From positions 1 to 35,919 of the forward strand of contig JAUSGE010000046.1 of NCBI GenBank assembly GCA_030649205.1: a stretch of DNA of 35,919 bases, read 5' to 3'. This DNA comes from a bacterium. Its GTDB lineage: Bacteria > Patescibacteriota > Patescibacteriia > Patescibacteriales > GWC2-42-12. The notes below the pieces were generated by a model. That model searched no databases. It saw nothing but the letters and a program-made list of their open reading frames with translations, and was not told the DNA's origin. This document shows positions 21,986 through 31,516 of this stretch, in pieces; the stretch's first letter is position 1, and the number at the start of each line of letters is the position of its first letter. The position numbers were made by a program, and so were the translations under genes.

Positions 21986-22267
21986 TTATTTTCCTTTTAA
22001 CGCGTCTTTTAAAGTTTTGCCGGTTTTGAACTTAGCCACGGTCACTTGAGGGATCTGGATTCTTTCCGACGGCTTCTGCGGATTAACGCCGCCGCGAGCG
22101 TGCCTGGTTTTAGCCATGAAAGTGCCAAAACCGGTTAGAGTAACTTCGTTGCCGGCCTTTAGCTCGGAAATAATGGTGGAAACCAAAGCCTCAACCATAT
22201 CCTCGGCTTGTTTTTTAGTCACAGCCACTTCGGCCGCGATTTTTTCAATTAAGCCCGCCTTGTTCAT
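21986..22267 (-). CDS. hup: DNA-binding protein HU
   Basis: This 93-aa nucleoid protein shows the entire HU/IHF fold: two N-terminal helices (NKAGLIEKIAAEVAVTKKQAEDMVEALVSTI), GFGTF, the beta-arm with ARGGVNPQKPSERIQIP (Pro at the intercalating tip) and the C-terminal helix KFKTGKTLKDAL. HU binds DNA without sequence specificity and bends it. It follows the YmdB-like gene by 10 nt and is probably in the same transcript. Confidence 0.96.
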   Translation of the reverse strand: MNKAGLIEKIAAEVAVTKKQAEDMVEALVSTIISELKAGNEVTLTGFGTFMAKTRHARGGVNPQKPSERIQIPQVTVAKFKTGKTLKDALKGK

Positions 22268-22277
22268 AAATTTAGAG

Positions 22278-23081
22278 TTAATTATTAATAATATTTATAT
22301 ATTTGGTAATCGGCTTGATGGAAATTGCCTTTTTGGCTATTGGATCTATGGCCAAGAAGACGGCGTTAAAAATGGCTGGTCCAGTTTCCGGTATAACATG
22401 CGAAGATTTAATTTGGGTTAAGAAGGTTTTAATCACGCCGGTTTTATCAACCCCTAAAATTCCGTCCGCGAAACCAACCAGGCCGGCGTCGGTAATCATG
22501 GCTGTGCCGGAGCCGGAAATTCGCGCGTCCGCGGTCATAACGTGCGTGTGCGTGCCGATAATCGCTGTCGCTCGGCCATCCAAGTAATGTGACAAAGCGA
22601 TCTTTTCCGAGGTGGCTTCGGCATGCATATCAATAATTATAGCAGATAGGCTATTATTGGCAAGATTAGATAAAATAGAATCAGCTTCTACAAAGGCGCT
22701 ATCATGGTTCATGGACATGAAAACCTGGCCGATTAAGCTGATGAGCAATATTTTATGGTCATTGATTGAAATTTCAACATAACCGCGGCCGGGCGCTTGG
22801 CTGGAATAATTGGCCGGCCGGAGCAAGGTTGGCAGGCTGTCATACAGCTTAAGATGGGCGGCATTGCCGAAGCAGTGATCGCCGCCGGTGAAAGCGTCAA
22901 TGCCCGCGGCCGTCATTTCTTTAAGCGTGCTTTCGGAGACGCCATTACCGTGAGCCAGATTATCAGCGTTAGCGATCACCAAATCAAGCTTAAGCTCTTT
23001 TTTTAAGCCGGGCAGAATTTGCTGAACCGTCCGGCGGCCGATTTTACCGTTGATGTCGCCGATGAAAAGAATGTTTAACAT
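22278..23081 (-). CDS. YmdB-like metallophosphodiesterase (TIGR00282 type)
   Basis: This 267-aa protein has the YmdB layout: N-terminal FIGDINGKIGRR, then NADN, GGDHCFGN, DMHAEATSEKIALSHYLDGR and GTHTHVMTADARI, all of which carry metal ligands. YmdB of Bacillus hydrolyses 2',3'-cyclic nucleotides and affects RNase Y. Two positions differ from the common form: NAEN-like is NADN, and the usual GNH is GDH, both Asp substitutions that could still bind metal. rny lies two genes upstream in the same direction, echoing the ymdA-ymdB pairing in Firmicutes. Confidence 0.88.
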   Translation of the reverse strand: MLNILFIGDINGKIGRRTVQQILPGLKKELKLDLVIANADNLAHGNGVSESTLKEMTAAGIDAFTGGDHCFGNAAHLKLYDSLPTLLRPANYSSQAPGRGYVEISINDHKILLISLIGQVFMSMNHDSAFVEADSILSNLANNSLSAIIIDMHAEATSEKIALSHYLDGRATAIIGTHTHVMTADARISGSGTAMITDAGLVGFADGILGVDKTGVIKTFLTQIKSSHVIPETGPAIFNAVFLAIDPIAKKAISIKPITKYINIINN

Positions 23082-23093
23082 ATTTTCAAATAA

Positions 23094-23786
23094 TTAACTG
23101 GTACGAATTGTTACTTTTAAATCACCATCATCAGTTATCTCTACAACTAAGCCGTCTTGTTCCAGCTTTTTTAAGAATAAATTAAGGCGCGCTAGGTGTT
23201 TATTTATTATATTTACAGCAACCTTAATATTTTCGTAAGTTAATCTACCCGAAGTTACTTGATCTTCTAAAGATTTTTTTTCTTCGGTTTCAAACTTTAT
23301 AAGATTATTAATTTCTTCGCGAATTAATATTTTTTTCTCTTCATCGTCCACTCCGCTCCAGACCGATTGCGCCAGATCTTGCAGTCTATCCGAATCGCGT
23401 TTTTCCATTATATGTAAAAATAATGGTAATTCGGCATGTTGCTCGCCTTTCTCAAAAATTAATTTTGGAACCAGGATAATATCATCAGCTCTTTTGGGTT
23501 TTTGGAATGATAGACTCGGGGGATTATACAAGCTATGTAATGTAACTTTCTTAAAGTCTGCTCCAGCCATACCTTCTACATCCTCGCTTGATGGATGGCT
23601 TAAATCAACAGTTTTTTGATATGTTTCTAGTGCCTGTTCGGCCAATTTTCCATATTCTAAATTTAAATTCAATTTGTTTAAGATTGATTTTATTTTTTGT
23701 TCAGGTGATTCAGGTCCTTGATTTTTTTGTTGCGGAAGTTCAATGCCCATAGAATTAGAGTTAATAATTAGATTAGTTTTTAGCAT
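23094..23786 (-). CDS. Hypothetical protein between rny and the ymdB-like gene
   Basis: I do not recognise this 230-aa soluble protein. It is predominantly charged and helical, with a possible coiled-coil region (about 145-215, DDEEKKILIREEINNLIKFETEEKK onwards) and a C-terminal beta hairpin (GLVVEITDDGDLKVTIR) like a winged-helix wing. A second Met at residue 13 (MGIELPQQ, 23750) is an equally plausible start. It lies 12 nt upstream of the ymdB-like gene and downstream of rny, so a role in RNA turnover or its control is possible from context only. Confidence 0.6.
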   Translation of the reverse strand: MLKTNLIINSNSMGIELPQQKNQGPESPEQKIKSILNKLNLNLEYGKLAEQALETYQKTVDLSHPSSEDVEGMAGADFKKVTLHSLYNPPSLSFQKPKRADDIILVPKLIFEKGEQHAELPLFLHIMEKRDSDRLQDLAQSVWSGVDDEEKKILIREEINNLIKFETEEKKSLEDQVTSGRLTYENIKVAVNIINKHLARLNLFLKKLEQDGLVVEITDDGDLKVTIRTS

Positions 23787-23838
23787 GGTTAGAGTCTATA
23801 AAGTCGATCAGCTTTTGACTTTTTTACTTTTAAACTTA

Positions 23839-25356
23839 TTATCTGGCGTATTCGGTTACCCTCATTTCCCTGATCACATTGACTTTTATTTCTCCCGGAT
23901 ATTTTAATTCCTGCTCAATTTTTTTGGCGATGTCTTTGGCTAAATTAATCGCGGCCAAATCGTCTATTTTTTCCGGCGTGACGAAGATTCTAACTTCCCG
24001 TCCGGCCTGGATAGCGTAAGCCTTTTCAATGCCGTCAAACGAAGTGGCGATTTTTTCCAGCTCTTCCAGGCGGTGGATGTAGTTTTCAAAAGTGTCGCGG
24101 CGCGCGCCCGGCCTAGCCGCGGAAATGGCGTCCGCCACTTTAACAATGATGGAAATCAGACCATTGGGCCGGTCGTCATGATGAGTTAGGATGGGAGCGA
24201 TTAACTCTTCGGATAAACCGAATTTTTTGCCGATGTTGGCGCCGATTTCCGGATGAGTGCCCGTGACTTCGTGGTCAACCGCTTTGCCGATGTCATGGAG
24301 CAAGCCGCCTTTCTTAGCCATAGTTACGTCAGCGCCTAATTCTTCAGCGATTAAAGCCGATAAATGAGCCACTTCCACCGAATGCCTTAAGGCGTTCTGG
24401 CCATAGCTGGTCCGGTATTTGAGCCGGCCGAGTATTTGCACCAATTTAGGATCAAAACCGGTTACGCCTACCTCGTATAAAGCTTCTTCGCCGGCCTTTT
24501 TAATATCCAAAGCCAATTCTTCTTTGGCCTGTTTGATGGCGTCTTCAATTTTTGTCGGGTGAATGCGGCCGTCTTTGATTAAGTGGTCCAAGGTCCTTTT
24601 GGCCACATGCCGCCTGATGGGCGAGAAGCCGGAAATAGTAATAGCGTTGGGCGTATCGTCAACAATAATTTCCACGCCGGTCAGCTGTTCTATCACTTTG
24701 ATGTTCCGGCCTTCGCGGCCGATAATCCGGCCTTTCATTTCATCATTGGGCAGGTCAACCGTGGTGGTGGTGATTTCCGTGGCGAAAGTGGAGGCCAGCC
24801 TTTGCATGGCGCCGGCCATTAAATCGCGCGCCTTATCATCCAGAGATTCGGACGACTCTTTTTCCAGTTTATTAATACGCACGATTAAATCATCCTTGAT
24901 CTCATTTTCAATGTTTTTAAACAGAACTTGTTTGGCTTCTTCTCTGGACAAGCCGGCGATTTTTTCCAATTTAGCCAGCTGTTCATCATGAATCTTTTTG
25001 ATTTTTTCTTTGACTTCCTCAACTTTGTTGACTTTGTCATAAAGCAGTTGCTGCTTTTCCTGAAGTTCCAGGAGTTTTTGCGAGAAAATCGTTTCCCTTT
25101 TTTCCAGCCTGGATTGCAAACCGTTAATATCTTGGCGCCGCTTGTCTTCCTCTTTTTTGGCTTCTTCAATGATTTTCAAGGCTTTGCCTTGAGCTTCCAG
25201 AAGCAGTTCTTTTTGCTTGGCCCTGGTTTCGGTTAAGATTTTTTCCGCGCGCGATTCGGCGCTGGAAATTTCAGCCAAACCGCGTTTTTTGCGCGCCCAA
25301 TAGCCAACAAAAAAACCGCCGACTACAGCCAGGATTGCGATAATTACGTAATACAT
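23839..25356 (-). CDS. rny: Ribonuclease Y
   Basis: This 505-aa membrane-anchored endoribonuclease initiates mRNA decay. It has one N-terminal transmembrane helix (2-21), a long charged coiled coil (about 30-190), a KH RNA-binding domain (LPNDEMKGRIIGREGRNIKVIEQLTGVEIIVDDTPN) and the HD phosphohydrolase domain with LLHDIGKAVDHE and LTHHDDRPNG. Length and order are canonical. The upstream gap to clpP is 228 bp without an assigned promoter. Confidence 0.97.
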   Translation of the reverse strand: MYYVIIAILAVVGGFFVGYWARKKRGLAEISSAESRAEKILTETRAKQKELLLEAQGKALKIIEEAKKEEDKRRQDINGLQSRLEKRETIFSQKLLELQEKQQLLYDKVNKVEEVKEKIKKIHDEQLAKLEKIAGLSREEAKQVLFKNIENEIKDDLIVRINKLEKESSESLDDKARDLMAGAMQRLASTFATEITTTTVDLPNDEMKGRIIGREGRNIKVIEQLTGVEIIVDDTPNAITISGFSPIRRHVAKRTLDHLIKDGRIHPTKIEDAIKQAKEELALDIKKAGEEALYEVGVTGFDPKLVQILGRLKYRTSYGQNALRHSVEVAHLSALIAEELGADVTMAKKGGLLHDIGKAVDHEVTGTHPEIGANIGKKFGLSEELIAPILTHHDDRPNGLISIIVKVADAISAARPGARRDTFENYIHRLEELEKIATSFDGIEKAYAIQAGREVRIFVTPEKIDDLAAINLAKDIAKKIEQELKYPGEIKVNVIREMRVTEYAR

Positions 25357-25584
25357 AAATTTACCGTCTAGCGTCGGAGGTCAATTTTTACAAACAAAAC
25401 AAGGCCAAATATTATTTTAGCTTGGGCAAAATATTTTGAGAGTAGCTTGTAATTTTTGATGTAAGTACCACAAAATTGCTAAATTTAGGCTTGTTCTTAC
25501 TACCTGTAAGCTGTCCGACCGCTGGAAATAGTTATTAATTATTTACAAGATTCAGCTTAACACAGAAGCGCGAGCCTAGCAAGC
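25357..25584. other. 228-bp non-coding gap between clpP and rny
   Basis: I see no gene, convincing terminator or promoter here. On the minus strand a weak hairpin CTTAC-AGGTA-GTAAG and a second CTTAC occur near the middle, so a structured rny leader is possible. Several stops in all frames rule out a coding region of useful length. Confidence 0.4.
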
Positions 25585-26172
25585 TTATTTCGTAATTATC
25601 TTGTCTATCAAACCATATTTAACCGCTTCGTCGGCGCTCATAAAATGGTCGCGGTCAGTATCTTTCTCAATGGTGGCAATGGGCTGGCCCGTGTGCTTGG
25701 CTAAAATTTTATTAAGTTTTTCCCTGACTCTTAAAATGTGCTCGGAGTGGATTTTGATGTCAGACGCCTGGCCTTCAAAGCCCCCCATAACCTGATGAAT
25801 CAGGATTTCCGAATTGGGCAGGGTGAATCGTTTGCCCTTGGCTCCGGCCGCTAAAAGGACCGCGCCCATGCTGGCGGCCAGGCCCACGCAGATGGTGGAG
25901 ACGTCGGATTTGACGTACTGCATAGTATCGTAAATCGCCAGGCCGGCCGTGACCGAACCACCAGGGGTGTTGATGTAAAATTTTATATCTTTGCCTTTGC
26001 TCTCGGCATCCAAAAATAAAAACTGGGCGATGATGATATTGGCCGTATGATCATCAATGGCTTCGCCTAAAAAAATGATCCGGTCCTTAAGCAGGCGCGA
26101 ATAGATATCGTAAGCGCGCTCAATTTGGCCGGATTTTTCAATAACTGTAGGAATTAACGGCATATGGGTCAA
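25585..26172 (-). CDS. clpP: ATP-dependent Clp protease proteolytic subunit
   Basis: This 195-aa serine peptidase forms a tetradecameric barrel that degrades substrates unfolded by ClpX or ClpC. The catalytic Ser is in [11 protein letters not shown], His in [11 protein letters not shown] and Asp in the following [11 protein letters not shown] region. The N-terminus ([11 protein letters not shown]) suggests short processing. A consensus promoter lies directly upstream. No Clp ATPase gene is in the window. Confidence 0.97.
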   Translation of the reverse strand: MTHMPLIPTVIEKSGQIERAYDIYSRLLKDRIIFLGEAIDDHTANIIIAQFLFLDAESKGKDIKFYINTPGGSVTAGLAIYDTMQYVKSDVSTICVGLAASMGAVLLAAGAKGKRFTLPNSEILIHQVMGGFEGQASDIKIHSEHILRVREKLNKILAKHTGQPIATIEKDTDRDHFMSADEAVKYGLIDKIITK

Positions 26173-26207
26173 GGTTAATTGTTAAAATATATTATTTACT
26201 TATTTTA

Positions 26208-26236
26208 ATTTTATTTGTAATATTTTAAATTGTCAA
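26208..26236 (-). promoter_or_regulatory. clpP promoter
   Basis: On the minus strand TTGACA (26231-26236) and TAAAAT (26208-26213) are 17 bp apart. The leader would be about 28 nt. The promoter lies immediately downstream of a family A repeat. Confidence 0.75.
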
Positions 26237-26245
26237 ACCGCTCAT

Positions 26246-26376
26246 TGTCATTGCGAGCCATGTACTCATGGCGAAGCAATCTCACAAATAGCGGGTTTAG
26301 ATGAAAGATTGTTGTTCGTGAGATTGCTTCGTCCCCCCGATCGGGTCGGGGGCTAAAGGCGCTCCTCGCAATGACA
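26246..26376. repeat. Palindromic interspersed repeat, family A, copy 2
   Basis: The outer arms TGTCATTGCGAG (26246-26257) and CTCGCAATGACA (26365-26376) are perfect complements. The inner arms GAAGCAATCTCAC (26273-26285) and GTGAGATTGCTTC (26318-26330) are also perfect. The element ends 1 bp from the stop of the DHH gene and produces a meaningless 60-codon open frame. Confidence 0.88.
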
Positions 26377-26377
26377 G

Positions 26378-27331
26378 CTATACTATCTTCCACCCCTTCT
26401 CCGTCTTCTTTAAAGCGCCTTGGATGGTGAATCCGGCCGCGCGCGCGTGTCCGCCGCCGCCCAAAACTTGGGCCAGTTGAGTTAGATTAACATTGGACTT
26501 GGAGGTGCGCAGACTGCCCTTAATTCTGCCGTCCGGCAATTCCCGCAACAGCAACAGGCCATTAACTTTGTCCAGGTTGCTTAAAAATCCGGACATGCCT
26601 TCAAGCTCTTCTTCGGTTACTTCCGCCGGCGTATCCTCGGCTTTTAAAATCGTAAAAGCAAAATTATATTTTTGGTTAATTTGCAAATTAGTCATGGCCT
26701 TGCCCCAGGTTTTCATGGAGGCGATGCTTTTATTGCGCCAGGTATTTTCCATAATTTGCGGCAAGCGAGCGCCTTTCGCCAGCATTTCCGAAGCGATATT
26801 AATTGTTTCAGGCGAAGTTGACGGGTAGAGAAAATTGGCCGTATCAGTCAAGATGCCGGTTAGGACGCAGTTGGCCAGGTTTTTATTAAGGGGAATTTTA
26901 TTGGCTTTTAAGAAATAATATAAGATTTCCGCGGTGGCCGCCGCGCCGGGGTCGCGTATTTCCAAGTCAGCGTAATCTTCTATTTTAGGATGATGGTCAA
27001 TTTCTAAAACCCGCTGGCCGGCGCGGCGGCTTAAAATTTCTTTGTCCAATTTAGTCCGCTGAACATTGCCGCAGTCTAAAGCGATTATCAAATCAAAATC
27101 AAACTTGCCGTAATGGGTATTAAATTTTTCCAAGTGCGGTAAAAAATTCAACTGATAGCCAGCCTGATCATGGCAATAAAGCCGGTATTTTTTTCCAGCC
27201 AACTCTAAAACTTCGGCCATTAAACAAGCCGAAGCCAAACCGTCGCCGTCAGGATGGTCGTGGGTGACAACGAGGATGTTGTTAGAAGCTTTTATTAGGC
27301 TATATGCTTTGGTGAAAAGTTGAGTGTTCAT
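26378..27331 (-). CDS. DHH/DHHA1 phosphoesterase, NrnA-like
   Basis: This 317-aa enzyme has the DHH domain (VVTHDHPDGDGLASA near residue 22, ALDCG, and EIDHHPKIEDYADL) and a C-terminal DHHA1 domain with GGGGHARAAGF. Such proteins are oligoribonucleases/pAp phosphatases or cyclic dinucleotide phosphodiesterases acting at the end of RNA turnover. The neighbouring rbfA and infB match the common infB-rbfA-nrnA order in bacteria, which favours NrnA. A 106-bp AT-only-like spacer separates it from rbfA. Confidence 0.9.
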   Translation of the reverse strand: MNTQLFTKAYSLIKASNNILVVTHDHPDGDGLASACLMAEVLELAGKKYRLYCHDQAGYQLNFLPHLEKFNTHYGKFDFDLIIALDCGNVQRTKLDKEILSRRAGQRVLEIDHHPKIEDYADLEIRDPGAAATAEILYYFLKANKIPLNKNLANCVLTGILTDTANFLYPSTSPETINIASEMLAKGARLPQIMENTWRNKSIASMKTWGKAMTNLQINQKYNFAFTILKAEDTPAEVTEEELEGMSGFLSNLDKVNGLLLLRELPDGRIKGSLRTSKSNVNLTQLAQVLGGGGHARAAGFTIQGALKKTEKGWKIV

Positions 27332-27437
27332 AGAAAATTTTTAAATTTTTTAATTTTTAATTTTTAAATAATGCTCTAATTTTTAATATTAAAAATTTAG
27401 ACATTAAAAATTATTTATAAAATTAAAAAATTAAAAA
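27332..27437. repeat. AT-rich self-complementary spacer between rbfA and nrnA-like gene
   Basis: The 106 bp consist almost entirely of iterated AATTTTTAA-type units that occur in both orientations, so long AT hairpins can form. There is no coding potential. It is probably a simple-sequence expansion. Confidence 0.5.
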
Positions 27438-27782
27438 TTAATTATTACCTTCCTCCTTTATCCGCTTAAACACTTCCTCTATCTCCGCCGCCCGGCTTTC
27501 GGTCGTGTCCAGCGCCCAGTTAAAGCGCGGAATCTGCCTGATGCTTAATTTACGCCTTAAGCTTTGGCTAAAGGCGCGAGAATGCTTGCGCAGGCTGGCC
27601 AAGGCCGTACCCGCGTATTTTTCCGGCAGTATTGAAACGCCAACGCGCGCGTATTTTAAATCCGGCGAGCACTCAACATGGCTCACCGTGATTAAGCCGC
27701 CATTAAGCGGCGCTTCCCTGACGATTAAATTCGCCAGTTCGTATTTCAGTTGTTCGTTTAACTGTTCAATTCGTCTGGGCAT
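27438..27782 (-). CDS. rbfA: Ribosome-binding factor A
   Basis: This 114-aa protein assists 16S rRNA maturation of the 30S subunit. It has the single KH-like fold of RbfA: RIEQLNEQLKYELANLIVRE at the start, VSHVECSPDLKYARVGVSIL and LRRKLSIRQIPRFNWALD near the end. Its ATG overlaps the infB stop by one base (TAATG), indicating coupled translation. Confidence 0.95.
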   Translation of the reverse strand: MPRRIEQLNEQLKYELANLIVREAPLNGGLITVSHVECSPDLKYARVGVSILPEKYAGTALASLRKHSRAFSQSLRRKLSIRQIPRFNWALDTTESRAAEIEEVFKRIKEEGNN

Positions 27783-29761
27783 TATTTTGGCTTTATTTTT
27801 TCCATTTTATAAAATTGCAAAATATCGTCCGCCTGAATTACCGGCTTGCCTTCATAGCTTAAGCCGCACTCCTGGTTAGTCTCCACAATGCTTACATCCT
27901 GTTTGGCGATTTGCAGTTTTATTAATTTTCCTTCGGCCAGAAGCTGTTTTTCCCGCGTGACTTCTATCATGGCGCCGACTTCCGCCCGCCCGTCAATCAC
28001 CCGGCCGCCTACGATTTGCCCCGCTTTTTCCGTGCGGAAAATCGCCAGCACTTTCAGCCGCCCCAGGTCAACTCTTTCCTTTTCCTGTTCCACTAAGCCG
28101 TCGATCTCCGCTTTAAGATCGTTGATTAATTCATAAATTATTTTATAGGTTTTCACCGCTACGCTTTTTTCACGCGCCAATCTCTGCGCCAGGGGAATAA
28201 CTTGAACGTTAAAACCTAAAATTTTCGCGCTTGAAGCTTCAGCTCGCGTAATGTCGCCTTCGGTAATATTGCCCAGGCCCTTGGCGATGATGTTGATTTT
28301 TATTTCCGGAAGTTCAATTTTAGCCAGCGATCCCTCAATTGCTTCTCCCGAGCCCAAGACATCGGTTTTAATTATAAGATTAATGCTTTTAGCGCCGATT
28401 GCTTCTTTCTTTTCCTGGCTGGCTTTTGAGGCGTCTTGGCCTTGAAAACCGATTTTTTTAATTTTAACTTTCTCGCCTTGGCCTACCCGCATAACATCGC
28501 CGATCGCCGGCGCCATTTTTAAGCCGATGATTTTTACCGGCATGGCCGGCAGGGCCTGGTCCACGGTTCGGCCCAGGTGATCATACATGGCTCTGACTTT
28601 ACCATAAAGCAGGCTGTTAAAGGTGAGAGGATCGCCGACTTTAAGCGTACCGTTTTGGATTAAGACCGTGGCCACCGGCCCTTGCCCCCGGTCAAGATGA
28701 GACTCAATAATTGTGCCGCTGGCCGCCGCGTTCGGGTTGGCTTTAATATTCTTTTCTTCTAATGACGCGGTTAAGAGTATCATGTCCAAAAGTTCGCTAA
28801 TGCCGATATTATTCTTCGCCGAGATGGGCAGGCAAACGGTTTTTCCGCCCCAGTCTTCAGCCAAAAGGTTCAGCTGTTCGCTTAATTCTCTTTTGACCAT
28901 GTCAATGTTGGCTGACGGCTTGTCAATTTTATTAATGGCCACGATAAAAGGCAATTTGGCCGCTTCCATGATGCGATACGCTTCAACGGTCTGCGGCTTG
29001 ACGCCGTCATCGGCCGCTACCACTAAAATGGCGATGTCGGCGATGCGCGCGCCGCGGTTGCGCATGGCCGTAAAAGCTTCATGTCCGGGCGTGTCTATAA
29101 AAGTGATTAATTTATCCTGGTGTTTTATTTGATAAGCGCCGATATGCTGGGTGATGCCGCCGGCTTCGCCAGCCACCACGTTGGTCTGGCGGATGGCATC
29201 CAACAGCTTGGTTTTGCCATGATCAACATGGCCCATAACCACGACGATTGGCGGCCTGATCTGCAAATTGGCATCGGCTTCCTGGCTTAAAACCGTTTTC
29301 ATGGTATCGGCTTCTGAAATTTCTTTATCCAGATCGGTTTGCTGGCCGGTTTGGGACGGGACAATATTTAAGCCCAGATCCGCGCCGATAATTGACGCGG
29401 TATCGTAATCAATTTTTTCGTTAAGCGAGCTGAAGATGCTATTTTTCATGAGTTCTGCCAGGATTTTATTAACCGGCGCGCCCGTCAGCGCGGAAAAATC
29501 TCGGATAGTAATAAGGCTGGGAATTTTTATTGCCGGTTTTTCGGCCGTGGACGCGGCCAGTTCGCCGCTTTGTTTTTTTTCCGCCTGTTGCCTGGCTTCC
29601 AGCTGCCTGTTTAAAAACGACCATTCGCGGATAATTTTTTGCGCGGTTTTATTGTCAACTTTAATGGCTTTTTGGCCAATATCAAAACCTAGCCTGGGCA
29701 GTTTATCCAAGAGCTCCTGCGGCGTGACTTTTAAAATTCTGGCCAGTTCGGTTACGTTCAT
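27782..29761 (-). CDS. infB: Translation initiation factor IF-2
   Basis: This 659-aa GTPase recruits initiator tRNA to the ribosome. An N-terminal IF2 domain ([21 protein letters not shown]) and a second one near residue 80 precede the G domain with [14 protein letters not shown] (177-190), DTPGHEAF and NKIDKP, then domains II to IV ending [10 protein letters not shown]. The N-terminal extension is short compared with E. coli IF-2, as is common in small genomes. It has a promoter directly upstream, with a small perfect hairpin in the leader next to the start codon. Confidence 0.97.
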   Translation of the reverse strand: MNVTELARILKVTPQELLDKLPRLGFDIGQKAIKVDNKTAQKIIREWSFLNRQLEARQQAEKKQSGELAASTAEKPAIKIPSLITIRDFSALTGAPVNKILAELMKNSIFSSLNEKIDYDTASIIGADLGLNIVPSQTGQQTDLDKEISEADTMKTVLSQEADANLQIRPPIVVVMGHVDHGKTKLLDAIRQTNVVAGEAGGITQHIGAYQIKHQDKLITFIDTPGHEAFTAMRNRGARIADIAILVVAADDGVKPQTVEAYRIMEAAKLPFIVAINKIDKPSANIDMVKRELSEQLNLLAEDWGGKTVCLPISAKNNIGISELLDMILLTASLEEKNIKANPNAAASGTIIESHLDRGQGPVATVLIQNGTLKVGDPLTFNSLLYGKVRAMYDHLGRTVDQALPAMPVKIIGLKMAPAIGDVMRVGQGEKVKIKKIGFQGQDASKASQEKKEAIGAKSINLIIKTDVLGSGEAIEGSLAKIELPEIKINIIAKGLGNITEGDITRAEASSAKILGFNVQVIPLAQRLAREKSVAVKTYKIIYELINDLKAEIDGLVEQEKERVDLGRLKVLAIFRTEKAGQIVGGRVIDGRAEVGAMIEVTREKQLLAEGKLIKLQIAKQDVSIVETNQECGLSYEGKPVIQADDILQFYKMEKIKPK

Positions 29762-29770
29762 GTTTATGGA

Positions 29771-29789
29771 AGAGACGTCGGACGTCTCT
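29771..29789 (-). promoter_or_regulatory. 9-bp perfect hairpin in the infB leader
   Basis: AGAGACGTC and GACGTCTCT pair with one base between them, 10 bp upstream of the infB ATG, where a ribosome would load. It may modulate initiation or be a small palindromic repeat inserted in the leader. Confidence 0.5.
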
Positions 29790-29810
29790 GCTAATTTAAT
29801 TTATTTCATA

Positions 29811-29839
29811 ACTTTACAATAAACTTCGCTAAAAGTCAA
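29811..29839 (-). promoter_or_regulatory. infB promoter
   Basis: On the minus strand TTGACT (29834-29839) and TAAAGT (29811-29816) are 17 bp apart. The leader would be about 43 nt and includes the hairpin at 29771-29789. Confidence 0.55.
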
Positions 29840-29854
29840 TTATTATTTTTTATT

Positions 29855-29880
29855 TTCTGCCCGGCTTTAGCCGGAGTTAG
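29855..29880. repeat. Hairpin repeat, family B, partial copy
   Basis: TTCTGC is followed by CCGGCT-TT-AGCCGG and GAGTTA. This matches the first hairpin of the copies at 32991 and 13354 but lacks the second hairpin. The stem bases differ from the other copies in paired positions. Confidence 0.65.
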
Positions 29881-29892
29881 ATTTTTGAATTT

Positions 29893-29927
29893 AAAAAAGC
29901 CGTCCGGTACCTCCATCCCCGACGGCT
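29893..29927 (-). terminator. purA terminator
   Basis: On the minus strand AGCCGTC pairs with GACGGCT around a 16-nt loop and is followed by six T. It lies 24 bp after the purA stop codon. Confidence 0.75.
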
Positions 29928-29950
29928 GACTAAAATAAATTTCCAAAATA

Positions 29951-31465
29951 CTATACAAAGATCGTTTGTTCCCGGTCGGCTCCGACCGAGATAATTTTGG
30001 GGTTCATGCCGCTAAGCTTGACAACCCTGCCGATGATATTTTTTAACAGCCTTGGCAGGTTGTTAAAGGATCTGATTTGGCTGGTATCGCAGAGCCAGCC
30101 TGGGAAAGATTCATAGATGGGCTGGCAGTATTTTAAAACCTCGGCCTCCGGAACCGCGGTCAGTAATACTGTGCCATGAGCAAGAAATATGTCGCCCAGA
30201 TTATAATGCGGCCCTTCATACCTGTAAGCCACGCAGATTTTAATTTCTTCACACCGGTCAAACACATCAATCTTGGTTAGAATTACGTTTGGGCCGTTGT
30301 GCTCAATGGCATATCTTAACAGCGGCAAATCCAGCCAGCCGGTGCGCCGCGGCCTGCCTGTGGTGGCGCCGTATTCATTGCCGGCAGATCTTACGGCCAC
30401 GCCTTTGTTAAATCCATCAGCGTCGTTGATGGACACCTCGCCGTAGATTAACTTTTCCTTTTCTTTGGTGATGCCGTCCTTGCCGCACCACTCGGCGGAT
30501 TTGCTCCCGCCGAATTCGGTGGGGAATGGCCCTTCACCCACGCGAGTCATGTAAGGGAATTTAACTACGCCTAAAAACAGATCAATGTCTTTTTCGTCCA
30601 ACCCCGCACCGCGCGCTATGCCAGACGGAGAGCAATTAGAACTTGTTACATAAGGGTAAGTGCCCATGTCAATATCAAGAAGATACGCCTGAGCGCCTTC
30701 AAGCAATAGCCTTTTTCCGTCTTGTTTGGCCTTTCTGACAAAAGCATCGGTGTCCCGGATAAATTGCTTTAACCGCTGGCCGTACCCGCGGTATTGCTCT
30801 ATTATGACGTCAAAATTAAAAATATTTTTTGGATCATAATAGATGCCATTGCTTAAATCCTTATGGTGCATCACTTTTTTTACTAACTCCGGATCATATG
30901 TTTCTAGGAGGGCAATTTTGTCCTCCAAATTCAATGCCAGCCTCTTTTTTAAAATATCCGGGTTTAGCATGTCATTGACCCTCAATCCATCCCTGGCATA
31001 GTGGCCAGTATAAGTCGGACCAATACCCCGTCCAGTAGTGCCGATTCTGCCCTTAGCCGGATCTCCCTTTTTTAATTCATCGGCAATTTTATCTAAAGCT
31101 ATATGTTGCGGCAGGGTAAGTTTAGCGTTTAACGAAATTATCAGATGGTTAAAACTTATCCCTTCTTTTTCCAGAGCCTCCAGCTCAAGAATCAAGACTC
31201 TCGGATCTATCGCCATGCCCGAGCCCAGAATATTTATTTTGCCGTGCTGATCATACAATATGCCGGATGGTACCAGGTGCGTAACAAGCGTCTTACCATT
31301 CGCATTTATTGTATGGCCAGAGTTGGCTCCGCCTTGGCAGCGGGCGATCACATCGGCTTGTTGCGCAAAAACATCTGCGTATTTACCTTTGCCTTCGTCG
31401 CCAAACTGCTGGCCGCCGACGACTAACACCTGAACCCCATTAAGCAATTTTCCATAGCCGTTCAT
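29951..31465 (-). CDS. purA: Adenylosuccinate synthetase
   Basis: This enzyme joins IMP and aspartate with GTP to form adenylosuccinate, the first step from IMP to AMP. The GTP loop GDEGKGK (22-28, with the catalytic Asp and Lys) and His51 in GANSGHT are present, as are GTTGRGIGPTY and the C-terminal VGADREQTI. At 504 aa it is longer than the usual 430 or so; additional residues appear in the middle (around KKVMHHKDLSNGIYYDPKNIFNF) and near the C-terminus. A good Shine-Dalgarno GGAGGG is 8 nt before the ATG, rare in this window. guaB, the other branch from IMP, lies 1.6 kb away. Confidence 0.95.
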   Translation of the reverse strand: MNGYGKLLNGVQVLVVGGQQFGDEGKGKYADVFAQQADVIARCQGGANSGHTINANGKTLVTHLVPSGILYDQHGKINILGSGMAIDPRVLILELEALEKEGISFNHLIISLNAKLTLPQHIALDKIADELKKGDPAKGRIGTTGRGIGPTYTGHYARDGLRVNDMLNPDILKKRLALNLEDKIALLETYDPELVKKVMHHKDLSNGIYYDPKNIFNFDVIIEQYRGYGQRLKQFIRDTDAFVRKAKQDGKRLLLEGAQAYLLDIDMGTYPYVTSSNCSPSGIARGAGLDEKDIDLFLGVVKFPYMTRVGEGPFPTEFGGSKSAEWCGKDGITKEKEKLIYGEVSINDADGFNKGVAVRSAGNEYGATTGRPRRTGWLDLPLLRYAIEHNGPNVILTKIDVFDRCEEIKICVAYRYEGPHYNLGDIFLAHGTVLLTAVPEAEVLKYCQPIYESFPGWLCDTSQIRSFNNLPRLLKNIIGRVVKLSGMNPKIISVGADREQTIFV

Positions 31466-31516
31466 GAGTTTTCCCTCCTATAATTAAAGTTGGATGTTGC
31501 AAGTTGTTAAAAAGCG

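Noticed and set aside
26211-26393. 60-codon open frame on the minus strand
   Set aside because: It consists mainly of a family A repeat and overlaps the end of the DHH gene; no protein features.
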